DNA of 64,000 nt, taken from assembly GCA_038277395.1 (NCBI GenBank), contig CM076194.1, forward strand, positions 111,305,765 through 111,369,764, in the 5' to 3' direction. Positions 11,688 to 22,392 of this stretch are shown in pieces (positions within the stretch are counted from its first letter, which is position 1; each line of letters opens with the position of its first letter). Under the pieces are notes generated by a model. That model was not told where the DNA came from. It saw only the letters and a list, made by a program, of their open reading frames with translations, and did not search any database. The position numbers and the translations under genes are program-made. The DNA comes from Dryocosmus kuriphilus. Its lineage: Eukaryota > Arthropoda > Insecta > Hymenoptera > Cynipidae.

Positions 11688-12049
11688 GTTCGTTAAACAT
11701 TTTTAAGCCTTACTAAATCGTTATTAAATCGTTAAACATTCGTCAAGCATTCGATAAACCCAGGATAATTAATTCTAATAAGTTTCTATATCACATTTTC
11801 CCCAATTCAATTTTCCCCCTTACAATTTTTCCAATTTTTCTCCATCTGCTTCATAAAATAAACCAATTAGTTTAGTTACCAAATTCAGAACCAATTTTCT
11901 CCATGAAATGCGTATCTCTCTTTCATGACGCAAATCATGAAAAAAGCTGCCTTTACGTTACAGAAAGTTGAATTGAACAAAAACTTTCACAATTATAATC
12001 AGCCGGAATTTTTTCACTGAAAGTTTTTTAGTTTTAGTTACTAATTAGG
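11688..12049. other. Start of putative intron
   Basis: AT-rich sequence after the donor at 11688, with no further exon recognised before the inverted-repeat element at about 12050. Confidence 0.4.
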
Positions 12050-13715
12050 CTACGTCTACTCAACCCGAAATTCGGAACGACTAGCAATTTTGCGCTTTTG
12101 GTTAGTCGTCTCGAATTTCGGGACGAGTAGCATTTTTCACGAATTTGACTAGATGTCCCGAAAAAGTGCGCTTTATTAATCTCATTGCTTTAAATATATA
12201 ATTCCTTTAATACTTTACATTAAGCCGCAGATTTTTTAAGGCACTAATATATAATAAAATATAAATAAAATAGGAATTACTTTTAGCCACATTTAACGAA
12301 ATCACGGAACGGGTTCATAAAACATTGGCCGTGCCTGCAATCTGTGCCGAGTCAAAAAAAAAACGCGTTTGTTTAATATTCGTAATATTTTAAGCGACAA
12401 ACATTTTAAATTGCTAACTTCGAATAGGTATACTAAAGTCAGCTTGTTTTTACTTTTTCGTGATGATTGAAATAAACAGCCTTAGACCGAGACATAATTT
12501 TACTGTAAATCTTGCACTATTTTTTTAATATCTTGTTTTCATTATTTATAAAATTTTTCTTAATTTTGATAGAACGTACGAGACAATTTTTTCCAAAAAA
12601 TAACGCATCTACTAAATGTCATAATTATAACTTATGGATCTCTTTAAAAAAATAATTTCATAACACTGAAAATGATTTAAATTTTTAAATTTGGCTTTAA
12701 TCGAAAAATTTCGTTGAGATAATTTCTAAATTTATTTGATATCTACTAAAAGTTTCAATGGAGTTTTATTAATCTATTAGAAAAATAATTTTTGCTATTT
12801 TTTAAAGTTTTGAGAATATTGAAAATCATGTAATTTTTTTAATTTGCATCGAATTTAATTGCAAGTATTTTTGTGGCTTACCAGAAACTTTCACAAAATT
12901 CCTGAATATCATAAGAAATTTTTTTTTTTAATTTTGAAAATATTGAAAATCATTTAATGTTTTTAATTTGCATCGAATTTAAAAATATCATTAAGATAAT
13001 AAGCAAGTTTTTTTGTGGTCCACCAGAAACTTTGACAAAAATTTCTGAAAGTAATAAGAAATTTTTGCTTAATTTTGAAAATGCTCGAAGTTTTTTAATT
13101 TTGGTTGAATAGAGCTGGTTAACAAATTTAACCTTAATTTTAAGACCCTAAAAAAGTGTATCGAAGGCTGATTCGATTTGACAAATCCTTCAAAAGTTAG
13201 CATGGCAACAAAATTCTAGTAACAAAACAGACATACATACATGCATACATATAATATACATGCATACATATAATATACACACAGACAGAAAATTTTCAGA
13301 CAATTATCCATGCAGATAGACAGACAGACAACAATAGAATTTGATGATTTTCGGACTCCGTGAGTCCTGAAATGTAAATATCCGTTAAAAACTGGAAATT
13401 GAAAATTTGGAAGATTCCATCACATTCTCATGAATGAGAATGTAAAAAATTGAAGCCAATAGTCATTTGGCTGAAAGTAATTTCTATTTTATGTATATTT
13501 TATTATTTATTGTTCCCTTAAAAAAATGTGCAGCTAAATGTAAAGGATTAAAGAAGTTATATATTTGAAACAGTGAAATTGATAAAAAGCATTTCTTCGG
13601 GACGACTATAGTAAAATTCGTGAAAAATGCTAGTCGTCCCGAAATTCGGATGACTAACGAAAGGCACAAAATTGCTAGAAGTTCCAAATTTTGGGATGAC
13701 GAGACATTTCGTACT
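12050..13715. mobile_element. Non-autonomous element with about 200-bp inverted ends
   Basis: 12050-12241 and 13509-13715 are inverse copies sharing CCCGAAATTCGG, CGACTAGCAATTTTG, TAGCATTTTTCACGAATTT and AATATATAATTCC-like blocks. The arms have diverged but remain colinear over about 200 bp. The 1.27-kb interior is AT-rich and non-coding. It ends with a TGCATACATA microsatellite and AGACAGACAGAC (about 13230-13332), followed by CATTCTCATGAATGAGAATG at 13423-13442. No transposase is present and no target duplication could be set. Confidence 0.6.
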
Positions 13716-13777
13716 AAATAAAATCTGAAAATTTTATACTTGATGATATTTAAAGAAATCTGTCCGCTTCGCGGGCA

Positions 13778-13970
13778 CATTCTCATCGTTCACTTCGCGC
13801 GAAGTATGAGCGCGCCTAGGGCGCGCGGTCTGGTGGTCGTAGCGCTTCGCACTCCGATATATTTAAAACTCGCGCTTCACGCTCGGATGTTTTTGGTCGT
13901 TGCACATCGTGCTTCGTATTCATTACGTAGGTCTTAAAATTTCAAAACACCTACTTTTAATGAGATTATT
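13778..13970 (+). mobile_element. Detached left end of the CATTCTCATC repeat family
   Basis: CATTCTCATC at 13778 is followed by CACTTCGCGCG-type GC-rich sequence, as at the start of the copy at 18211. The matching right end is absent here because the transposon at 13971 begins soon after. Confidence 0.4.
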
Positions 13971-14540
13971 AAAGGACCCCGCACCAAATGTACAGGAAAA
14001 TGGCTTTCGGTGGATTTGGCTGAAACTTGGTAAATATGTAGATTATAAGGGCCTAATGAAAGATCCGGAAAAAAAATTAGGAAAAATGGACAGTTTTTGC
14101 GCTATACGACGCTAAGCGCTCAATTTCGTGAAAACAATGAATCCCCATATATATGCTGGAACGAAAGAGGCGACGGCAGAGTGAGGTCAGTGCTAAATGC
14201 GAGTTTGATTATGACGTATGTTGCGCCCATCCAAAAACAGCCGAACGCTAAGCGCTCAAGATTTGAATTTAATGAAATGTCACTCCTATAACGTTGAAAA
14301 CGGTGCCCCGGTGAGATCAATATCAAGTGAGGTTAATATTACAATGATGTACATCGCGCTCTGGTCTAATCGTCCGAACACTAAGCGCTCGAGATGAAGT
14401 CTAAAATTCAAAGCATACTTCCGTGAGCGCAGACAAGGTGATAATGTCCGGTCTAAACAAAGAAAGGTTATTTTAAAGATAACGCTAAGCGCTCAAAATA
14501 TGAACTCGCTTTGAAAAAACTGCTGAGGGCAGAAATTGTG
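13971..14540 (+). repeat. Left terminal inverted repeat of the DDE-SWIM transposon
   Basis: Inverse of 17543-18145 with scattered differences and a few indels. It holds four AAGCGCT-centred motifs: 14110-14121, 14246-14257, 14379-14390 (CACTAAGCGCTC variant) and 14483-14494. Steps between them are 136, 133 and 104 bp. Such iterated subterminal motifs are typical transposase-binding sites (inference). Confidence 0.8.
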
Positions 14541-14664
14541 TGGTATTCCCAAGTGCCTATATCTCAATTCAATTTTCTTGCGAGTTATAGCCGGTTTTGG
14601 GCTTAGCCTGAATGGCCTTGGTGTGAAAGCTGAGAAGAAAATTATTTGTAACTCATAAAGTACA

Positions 14665-16230
14665 TTAAATGATTTGTGGTTCTTCGTTTGGTCTTACCTG
14701 TTCACCCCTATTGGCAGCATCTAGAATTCTATGTAGCAATGATGACTGTGGATACTTAACGTTTTGCTGGTGACGTGCGTAGTCTAGGAACCATAAAACG
14801 CTCGCGATATGTGCACACGTGCCCAGAGTTCTGGCCCCTGATTTACATGTGCAGTAATAGCCGAGAATTGTTTCATTATTGTCTGGCCCTGGATCAACAA
14901 TTTCATTGAACGCTATCCACAGTTGGTACCTTGTCGCATTTCGGAAGCGAGAATATACTCTTTCTCTGATTAATCCACGTTCATTACGTAGCGTATCTAG
15001 TTGAAACTCTTCATCATCATCCCTTTGCAGCTTGTCTTGAATGTAAGATGGTGCAAGTTCAATTTGAGAAACGCCAATCGTGATGTCGCGTAGTTCGTCT
15101 AATGTAAGACGAGGGAATTCTGGTACTTGTTCTTCATGCAGGTGATTCCAGTTTGCATTTCCGTAGCGCATATTGTCAACTTCTACGCGTGCTTGCATGA
15201 CATTAGCCTCACGAGCTGTCGCTAGGTATTCCCTTGCAGCTTCTACAGTAGCACCTTGCATCTCGATAACAGGATGATATCTGTTAATCAGGGCACCACC
15301 AATACGGAAGAAATCCCCGAGATTACGCAGGTGATCAATCGTAATCGTTTTGTCAAAGAACTTAAATATGGATTTTAAGTGGCCATTTCTAGATTCAACA
15401 ATCCATCTCGATTTCGTTATGAGCCGTGCTTCGTTCGCTTCTTCCGTTGACAATTGACTCTGATCTGCTTGGAGAAATGGCGGTATCTTGGATTCAATGC
15501 CCAGTCGTTCTAACAGCGGTTGGGCATCTCGGTATCCTCTGTCCTCTATCAAAATATCGCCAATGTTGAAAAATGCTCCCATGCCCTCCACATCTCTTTC
15601 AAATTCACTGATAAGCATTTGTGCGTCATTGTTTCGTGAGTCTGAGAAATAAGGTCCTTGTATATTAAGTATATACCCGTCTGGAGCTACGATGAGAGCA
15701 GGTTTCACCAAGTGACGTCCCTTATGCTTACAGAATGATTGACGCAGTACACGAAAGTTACTGCTCTTCTGCGTGTAAGCATAAGTGCCATCTATGATAG
15801 CAATTGCTCTGGGAATTTCTGGTTGTGGATTGTACAGTTCATTGGCAAATGCTGTCACATGTCTTTCTACATATTCCTCTCTGGTTATCGCTGTTAATCC
15901 AATGTTGCCGGGTACAAATCGCTGCATTAGAGACTCTCTTACCGTAGCAATGGCCATGCTTGTAGCTTGCCGGCTGGAATAGTGGAAAATTATTTTCAAA
16001 AATTCATCGGAAAGTCCCTGACACATCTTGCAAAGAAAAGTCATAAGATCCTTTTTTCTGACGTATCTTACACCATGTTCATGTAACCGAGGAATTGGAT
16101 CGCAGAATGTATACAATTCTCGAAACTGTTCCTTCGTTACAGCAAACATATCTTTAAATTCTTCATCACTACAGCTATCCTCATCACCAAAATCTTGATA
16201 AGAATTTGCTTCGTTACGAATTTTCTGCAA
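14665..16230 (-). CDS. DDE transposase with C-terminal SWIM zinc finger
   Basis: 521 codons from the internal ATG, though the true start is probably in the upstream frame at 16718. The N-terminal part has acidic residues followed by an RxxxKDxxxxFLCKMCQGLSDEFL helical region that resembles the helix-turn-helix of this transposase group. The catalytic core reads AIIDGTYAYTQKSSN (first Asp, about residue 147), APDGYILNIQGPYFSDSRNN, GDILIEDRGYRDA (later Asp) and KSRWIVESRNGHLKSIF (Glu of the VESxNGxxK motif). Residues about 462-478 form CTCKSGARTLGTCAH, a CxC...CxH SWIM finger likely to bind DNA. The family match (IS4/IS5-related DDE_4, with DGTYxYxQKSSN and HKGR signatures) is from memory. The reading frame is intact, and the length is usual for the group. 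It lies between the terminal repeats and would cut and paste the element in the nucleus. Confidence 0.85.
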   Translation of the reverse strand: MQKIRNEANSYQDFGDEDSCSDEEFKDMFAVTKEQFRELYTFCDPIPRLHEHGVRYVRKKDLMTFLCKMCQGLSDEFLKIIFHYSSRQATSMAIATVRESLMQRFVPGNIGLTAITREEYVERHVTAFANELYNPQPEIPRAIAIIDGTYAYTQKSSNFRVLRQSFCKHKGRHLVKPALIVAPDGYILNIQGPYFSDSRNNDAQMLISEFERDVEGMGAFFNIGDILIEDRGYRDAQPLLERLGIESKIPPFLQADQSQLSTEEANEARLITKSRWIVESRNGHLKSIFKFFDKTITIDHLRNLGDFFRIGGALINRYHPVIEMQGATVEAAREYLATAREANVMQARVEVDNMRYGNANWNHLHEEQVPEFPRLTLDELRDITIGVSQIELAPSYIQDKLQRDDDEEFQLDTLRNERGLIRERVYSRFRNATRYQLWIAFNEIVDPGPDNNETILGYYCTCKSGARTLGTCAHIASVLWFLDYARHQQNVKYPQSSLLHRILDAANRGEQVRPNEEPQII

Positions 16231-16718
16231 AAAAAAAGCATCTGCTGTCCAGGTATCTTATATGGTCTACTAATTGCTTGTAATCCAGGAAGCAAAGGCG
16301 CTAAGATGAAGCCACGTTCATCCAAATGATTTAAACAGGCTCTAGTGTCCTCCGGAATGAAGATATCCATATCAATATAGACATTGACTCTACACTCTAC
16401 TGAAAGCCTGGGTACATTAGCATTGCCAGCAGTATTACAGAACATACACGTTTGTCTACCTGTTTGAGTAAAAACATTAACTCTTAAGCATCCGGGATCA
16501 CGTTGGAGCTCCTCTATTTCATTACTAATTGATAGATTGCAATTCAGGCATAACCTACTATCGCCGGCAACTTCAAGTTGTGGTCTACGAAGTTGAAGGC
16601 GTCTAAAAATTGCAATGTTTTGCCTATCTGGATTAACATTTCCATCGATTCGAACCATCTGTCTTGGTTGATAGGCTCTTCCACACACATAACAGTCAAT
16701 TCGAACTCTGAAAGCCAT
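16137..16718 (-). CDS. Cysteine-rich N-terminal part of the transposase, out of frame
   Basis: Starts at ATG 16718 with MAFRVRIDCYVCGRAYQP. It has three CxxC pairs (CYVC about residue 10, CLNC about 57, CMFC about 91) and isolated Cys, forming probable zinc-binding modules of a DNA-binding domain. The useful sequence ends at PGQQMLFF, inside a run of nine A/T at 16229-16237. Beyond it this frame is shadow sequence to 16137, while the transposase frame opens at 16230. The two frames are offset so that one extra base (or two fewer) in this run would join them. A single protein of about 680 residues broken by a homopolymer indel is the simplest reading. A TTTTTTTTTGCAG acceptor-like string at the same spot leaves a spliced alternative open, but no good nearby donor is seen. 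Confidence 0.6.
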   Translation of the reverse strand: MAFRVRIDCYVCGRAYQPRQMVRIDGNVNPDRQNIAIFRRLQLRRPQLEVAGDSRLCLNCNLSISNEIEELQRDPGCLRVNVFTQTGRQTCMFCNTAGNANVPRLSVECRVNVYIDMDIFIPEDTRACLNHLDERGFILAPLLPGLQAISRPYKIPGQQMLFFCRKFVTKQILIKILVMRIAVVMKNLKICLL

Positions 16719-17542
16719 TTTTAAGGCTTTTAACTGTTAAGAGGTAAGAGGTCTTTAAAACCACAAAAATACTTTAAAACAACAAATGGAAAAAAAAGAA
16801 ACAGCAAAATAAAATGAAAAAACATTTTTTTTTAAATAGACGAAGGGAAGAATGAATGCAGAACAATAAATGAGACTAATAAGCGTAATGTAAACAATAA
16901 ATAAGGAAAGAACTATTATAAATTCGATTCTGTAGCTTATGAAAAATATTCTAATGCACTCTCAAGACTTTTCACAAAGGAAATGACAAGCCTACAGCCA
17001 TCGATGAAAATAAAAGTGAAACGCTGCATTATGAACGACCGTCAATTTTTAAAGTATTTGAACAACTTCAGTGGGAGGGAATGAATGAGTGATCTGAAAC
17101 CAGTCATCAATAATAATTATAACAAAAATAAACATCGTTATTTAAACGAACTGCAACAGCAGGTTCCTCCTTTTTCAAGTGAGCTTGAATAACCTTCGAG
17201 ATCATCATACTAAATCAAAAGTATAAAGAATACAATCCGAAATCCAATCAATTCATTTCACAATCTTATTTCATTTACAATAAGCTACAAGGCACATTTT
17301 TCCAAGGGGAAAGTGGACGTTTTCTGCCACATATAACTTTTTATAATTCCAGCTCTCGCAAAGTATACGTAAAGACCTTATTTCTGTTTTTCAATTGTTA
17401 ACCACGATTCCGCGGTCACTATTTTTTATGATTTCCCCGAACCATAAGGACTATTCTCTCGCAAGATTGACGTTTTATACCCCTCTCGCTCTTTTATTCA
17501 TTTACATCTCAAGGACGAAAGTTTGGGACTACCCTTTCTCCT
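16719..17542. other. AT-rich 5' spacer of the transposon
   Basis: Non-coding sequence between the transposase start and the right terminal repeat. It would contain the transposase promoter, but no convincing core promoter was identified. Confidence 0.4.
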
Positions 17543-18145
17543 GCACCATCTCTGCCCTCACAGCAGTCAGTATTTCAAGCGAGTTAATATTTTGAGCGCT
17601 TAGCGATCGACTGTTTCAAGAAGCGCGCGATATATATGTTTAAAATAACCTTGCTTTATTTAGACCGGACGTTATCATCTTGTCTGCGCTCACGGAAGTA
17701 TGTTTTGAATTTTAGACTTCATCTCGAGCGCTTAGCGTTCGGACGATTAGACCAGAGCACGATGTACATCATTGTAATATTAACCTCACTTGATATTGAT
17801 CTCACCGGGGCACCGTTTTCAACGTTATAGGAGTGACGTTTCATTAAATTCAAATATTGAGCGCTTAGCGTTCGGCTGTCTTTGGATGCGCGCTACATAC
17901 GTCATAATATCAAACTCGCATTTAGCACTGACCGCACTCTGCCGTCGCCTCTTTTGTTCCAGCATATATGGGGATTCATTGTTTTCACGAAATTGAGCGC
18001 TTAGCGCCGTATAGCGCAAAAACTGTCCATTTTTCCTAATTTTTTTTCCGAATCTTTCATTAGGCTCTTATAATCTACGTATTTACCAAGTTTCAGCCAA
18101 ATCCACCGGAAGCCATTTTCCTGTACATTTGGTGCGGTGTCCTTT
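17543..18145 (-). repeat. Right terminal inverted repeat of the DDE-SWIM transposon
   Basis: Inverse of the left arm. Motif copies GAGCGCTTAGCG lie at 17594-17605, 17726-17737, 17859-17870 and 17995-18006, steps 132, 133 and 136 bp, mirroring the left arm. The innermost step differs from the left arm (132 against 104), which shows independent indels since duplication of the arms. Confidence 0.8.
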
Positions 18146-18210
18146 GAATTTTTTATTAAAAATTACAAAAGAAATTATTTTACTTAAGGCTCTATCGACC
18201 TTAATGCATA

Positions 18211-18793
18211 CATTCTCATCATGACACTCGCCCTTCGCGCTCGACAATTAAATTTTTTTTAAACACATTGTAGATTGGTAAATTTTTTTTTGTGATTTTC
18301 CAAATTTTCACAATACAGGATTTCGATTCTTAAAAGTAAAACGATGAGTATTATAAATAAATTTTTTAGCTCTTTCCAAGATGAACAATTCTGCTTGGTA
18401 ATATTTTCTCATATCTTGCATAGTTTTGCTGAAAAGTGGTTTGCTTTATATTTCATAACATATTTCACGAATAACTCAAAAACTACGCGTCTACTCAAAA
18501 AAATGATAGAGAGAAAATGTGTAGATCTTTTTGAGCTGAACAACGTTGTTCGTTATCATTTTTTTCGTATCTTGCATGGTTTGGCGATTAGTCCTTCGAA
18601 AGTTATCATGGAAACAGGTTACGACGACAACGACAACGACTACAACGACAACGACGACAACAGGCAGACACCGTCGTAAAAATTGTTTTTTCTGACTCAG
18701 GGGGTCTCAAAAAGTGGAGATTTGATGAAAACTGGAAGGGGGGGGGGGGCGGTCAAATTTTACATAAATCTAATACCTTCTCCGATGAGAATG
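18211..18793 (+). mobile_element. CATTCTCATC-ended repeat, copy 1, flanked by TA
   Basis: Begins CATTCTCATC and ends GATGAGAATG, with TA on both sides (18209-18210, 18794-18795), suggesting a TA-targeting TIR element. The interior has units of about 130 bp containing AAGATGAACAATTCTGC / GAGCTGAACAACGTTG and CGTATCTTGCATAG. After these come CCTTCGAAAGTTATC, a variable GACAACGAC tract, AGGCAGACACCGTCG, TTTCTGACTCAGGGGGTC and a poly-G run. The open frame 18344-18679 is a by-product of these repeats. Confidence 0.55.
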
Positions 18794-18795
18794 TA

Positions 18796-19663
18796 AAAAA
18801 TGAAGAAATTCACGTTTTTGATATACTTTAATCGCTTATTAACTTCATAGTAATGTATTTTTTGACTAAAACAACTATAATACGTTTCATGAATAAACAA
18901 TGCGTTGGATAAAAAAATAGTTTACAGCAAATTTGTAGATCTTTTTAAGATGAACAATTCTACTTCATAATATTTTCTCGTATCTCGCATAGTTTTGCTG
19001 AAAAGTAGATTTGTTTGTATTTAATAACATATTTCACGAATAACTCAAAAACTACGCGTCTGTTCGCAAAAATGATGGAAATAATATTTGTAGATCTTTT
19101 TGAGCTGAACAACTTTGTTTATTATCATTTTTGTCGTATCTTGAATCTTTTGGCAAGAAACCGCAGTTCTTTATTTTTAATAACGTTTTCTCGATTAAAA
19201 CAAAAACCGTGCATGTTATCGAAAAATGGTTGAAACAAAATTTGTAGATTTTTTTGAGGCGAAAAATTTTCTTTCTACCGTTTTTTTTTATCTTGCATAG
19301 TTTAGCCGCAAAATTGATTTTTTGATTTTATGAAAACCGTTTTTGATGGATAAAACCATAACCAATGGTCAAAAACCGCTGGTTAACGAACTCGTCCTTT
19401 CTTCTTGCACCCTGAAGAAGCGTCCGAAAGCACAATCCAATCCGATTAGTCCTTCGAAAGTTATCGTGGGAACAGACTCCGATGTCGACGACAACGGCGA
19501 CAACAACAACGACGACAACGATCACGACAACAGACAGACAGACACCGTCGTAAAACATGTTTTTTTTTTCGGATTCAGGTGGTCACGAAACGTCGAGATT
19601 TCATTAAATCCGCGAAAGTCATTTTTCACATAAAACTAATACCTTCTCATTGAGATGAGAATG
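18796..19663 (+). mobile_element. CATTCTCATC-ended repeat, copy 2, left end missing
   Basis: Direct relative of copy 1. It carries several AGATCTTTTTGAGCTGAAC / TATCTTGCATAGTTT units, then TCCTTCGAAAGTTATCGTGG, a GACGACAACG tract, CAGACAGACAGACACCGTCG, TTTTCGGATTCAGG and the right end GATGAGAATG followed by TA. No CATTCTCATC start is seen, so it is either truncated or the right part of one longer element that began at 18211. Confidence 0.5.
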
Positions 19664-22129
19664 TAAACACATGGGAAGAAATAATGAGTTTTTAAGAATT
19701 TTAAGTTGTTTTCATGCTTGATATGGAAACTTTTTATGATATTTTGAAGGAATATTGTTCGAACAATACCTACTATTCGAAGAAAAATGAGAATCATATA
19801 AAAAGATTGCAAAATGCAAGTGGATTGGTTTCGCATAAATCAACCTGATTGATAGGCAAAGAATAGTAATATAACGAGAACCGAACAAATACACCACACC
19901 CTCTTGAGCTCTATTCGTATCACTACCGGAGAAGACATTAATTAGAAGTAAGTTTCCACAAGGACGCGAAATCGAATGAAATGCGCCAACTATAGAGTAA
20001 TTAAGCGATTTCAATAAAAGCCCAAGGTCGATCATAATTAGCGTAGATGCATGCAGAACCTATTAGAACATGTGAAAGTATTCGTATTGCTGTGTAAAAA
20101 GAATGTCTAGTTTTACAAGATACAATTTTCTTCACTTTAGTGTTATAAAATTTGGTTTCTTTTTAAGAATTTGTTTATTAAATAGAATTTCATGTTATTC
20201 TTTTTTGAATTAATATCGTTTTCACAAAAGCTCTTTTTAAGTTAAATTTTTGATATTCATTTCTCGATTTTCAAAAAAAAAATTCTGATATTAAAATGTT
20301 CAAATTCCAGCCTTCAGTACTGAAAAATTTATAATTTCAAGTATTAAAAAAGATCTCCAAATTGAAATATAATAAGGGAAAAAATTCTAAATTTGAAGCG
20401 TTTAAAAATTGTAAATTAATCATTCAAAATTGAACAATTTCAAACTCAAGCAACTCCAAATTAATTCAAATTGAACATTTTAAAACCAAGTTTATCAAAA
20501 ATTGATCAATTTTATATTTAGGGCAATGAAAATTCCACATCGATTAAAATTGTCTCATGTATAAAATTTCCGATCTATAAAGTTATTCTTCACGTTTTTA
20601 ATTGATTTAGTAAACTACTAAGGCGTTTCAATTGGAAATTATACAATTTGAATTTGACCCAAAAAATTTTTATTTCCCAAAATTGTTCCTTCAAATTAAA
20701 AATAAATTTTTTTAGTCTTGACAGATTCAATTAAAATCGTCACAGTTTCACATGCTACTAGTTTAAAATTGGCAAAATAAAGTATCAAATTGAAAGTATT
20801 AAATTTCACATTTGTTCAACTTCAGGTGCTGCTGATTTAAAATTGTCTAGTTTCAAAAATTATAATCCGAAGTTATTCGATTATGATCGTTCTAAAATAA
20901 TAATAAAGTATTAAAATTCTTTTATTTCTAATTTTGTAACTTTAGTCGATTTAAATTGAAAATGATACAATTTTGAATGTTTCAATCGAAAGTTATTCAA
21001 CACTTTAAATTTAAAGTTCTTCTGTTTCAGAAGCTTTCGTCTAATTCTTCAGCATTGGAGACTTTAAACTTGAAATATATGTTTAGTATATTGAAGAGTT
21101 CAATTTTAAAATCTTGAAACTTCATTTTTCTCAATATCGAAAGATTCAAACTTAAAATTGTTCAACTATTAAAGTTGTTAGTGTGAAACTGTCCAATTCT
21201 TAATATGTAAATCTGAAATTACTGCATTTTTAAGGATTTGAATTACGAAAATTTTAGCAATTAATGTTTGCAATTTGAAATAAATTGGTTAAATCTATAC
21301 GTTTGAAATAAAAATGATTGAATTTCAAATACTATAGATTTGAAATTATCCAATTTTCAAGATTCTATCTCAAGCTATACAATTTTGAATCTTATGAATT
21401 AAACATTTTTTCATTTTTTAACTATTAAGAGCTTGATTTCGAAATTATACTTGAGAAATTTAAATTTGAAACCAAAAAATTTTTTATATTTTAATCTGAA
21501 AGTTTTAAATTTTAAACTCTTCCTAAAGTAAAAGAGTGATTCTCTTGCAGACTTGAAGTAAACATTCAAATTTGTACATTTTCAAACAATGAACGTTACG
21601 TCGCAAACAATTAAAAATTTTGAGACTTAAAAATTACAGTGTTCAAATTAAAACATTGAAAACTAAACAGTTTTAGAATCAGTCTTTAAAATTCAAGAAT
21701 TGAAAACTAGAAGTGATTCGAACTGTAAAATTAATTGTAGACATTTGAAAGAACTTCAAAATGAACTTGTTCAATCATACATTATTTCATTTGATATCAA
21801 GTGACATGTGATTAAATAATTTTTTCTACTAAAACTAAGGCAAGGAATAAGAAATCCCGGCTAGAAAATAAATGCACTGTCGTTTCCCAGTTTTTCGTTT
21901 ACCAGGTCCAGGGGCCACCGTGTACATGTGTTAATATATTTTTTTCATTAAAGGGAATTTCAACGTATTATTTTTTGAATTTAATTCAATTTGACAAAAG
22001 CGCTTTCCAAGTTGAAATGTCGAGATTTTAAATATTATAAGGCCTTCTTTAATCTAGAAGATTTTAAAATTTTAGGCGCCATTGAATTATTATGGTAAAA
22101 AATTTCACTCGTATTTTTACCTTATTTTT
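19664..22129. other. AT-rich degenerate repeat tract ending in a GC motif
   Basis: Same AAATTGAA/TTCAAATT texture as 4.4-6.1 kb. At about 21855-21945 it ends in AATCCCGGCTAG, TTTCCCAGTTTTTCG and CCAGGTCCAGGGGCCACCGT. That pattern recalls a CCCGG/GGCCACCCTG-ended dispersed repeat of insects (from memory). 19850-20040 is more mixed in composition with a 107-codon minus frame (19712-20035) that matches nothing I know. Confidence 0.4.
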
Positions 22130-22340
22130 TTTCTTTTGTGCTCCGTCTTGTTCATTTTACTTTAGAATCCAAGTATACATTACTTAATATAGTGCTTCGT
22201 ATACTCGGCATGTCCTCAGTCCTTCGAGCCTTCAACGTAGCTTCGGAAGTGTCTACAATATATGGAAAAGGAGCTCGAATCACTGAGCAAATTGGGGCGG
22301 TCTTTATAACACTTGACAACAGAGACATGCACACAAAAAG
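22130..22340. other. Unexplained exon-like block
   Basis: A block of about 200 bp with coding-like composition is open on both strands: plus 22138-22437 containing AFNVASEVSTIYGKGARITE, and minus 22152-22334 containing APICSVIRAPFPYIVDTSEA. A pyrimidine-rich acceptor-like string ending ACTTTAG lies at 22160. I do not recognise the protein in either direction. It could be an isolated host exon or an element fragment. Confidence 0.25.
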
Positions 22341-22392
22341 AGAAATAAAGATATATCACTCAATATACTTCAATATATCTTTACCTCCCTTT

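Larger units (their letters stand above)
13971..18145 (-). mobile_element. DNA transposon with long terminal inverted repeats and DDE-SWIM transposase
   Basis: A 4.2-kb unit. The outer borders are AAAGGACCCCGCACCAAATG at 13971 and the complement of CATTTGGTGCGGTGTCCTTT ending at 18145. The arms run about 570-600 bp inward (to about 14540 and from about 17543). Both genes between the arms read on the minus strand: a cysteine-rich protein and a transposase. Each arm carries four copies of a CGCTAAGCGCTC motif. The complete architecture with a single visible frameshift suggests a fairly recent insertion. A clean target duplication is not visible at these borders. The superfamily is probably the DDE_4 group (Harbinger/ISL2EU/IS4EU-like), inferred from motifs. 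Confidence 0.8.

Noticed and set aside
15785..15982. 65-codon plus-strand frame inside the transposase
   Set aside because: Shadow of the intact minus-strand transposase.
18344..19633. Frames with DDNDNDYNDNDDN-type acidic ends
   Set aside because: They run through GAC/AAC tracts of the CATTCTCATC repeat family; different frames are used in each copy and no conserved start.
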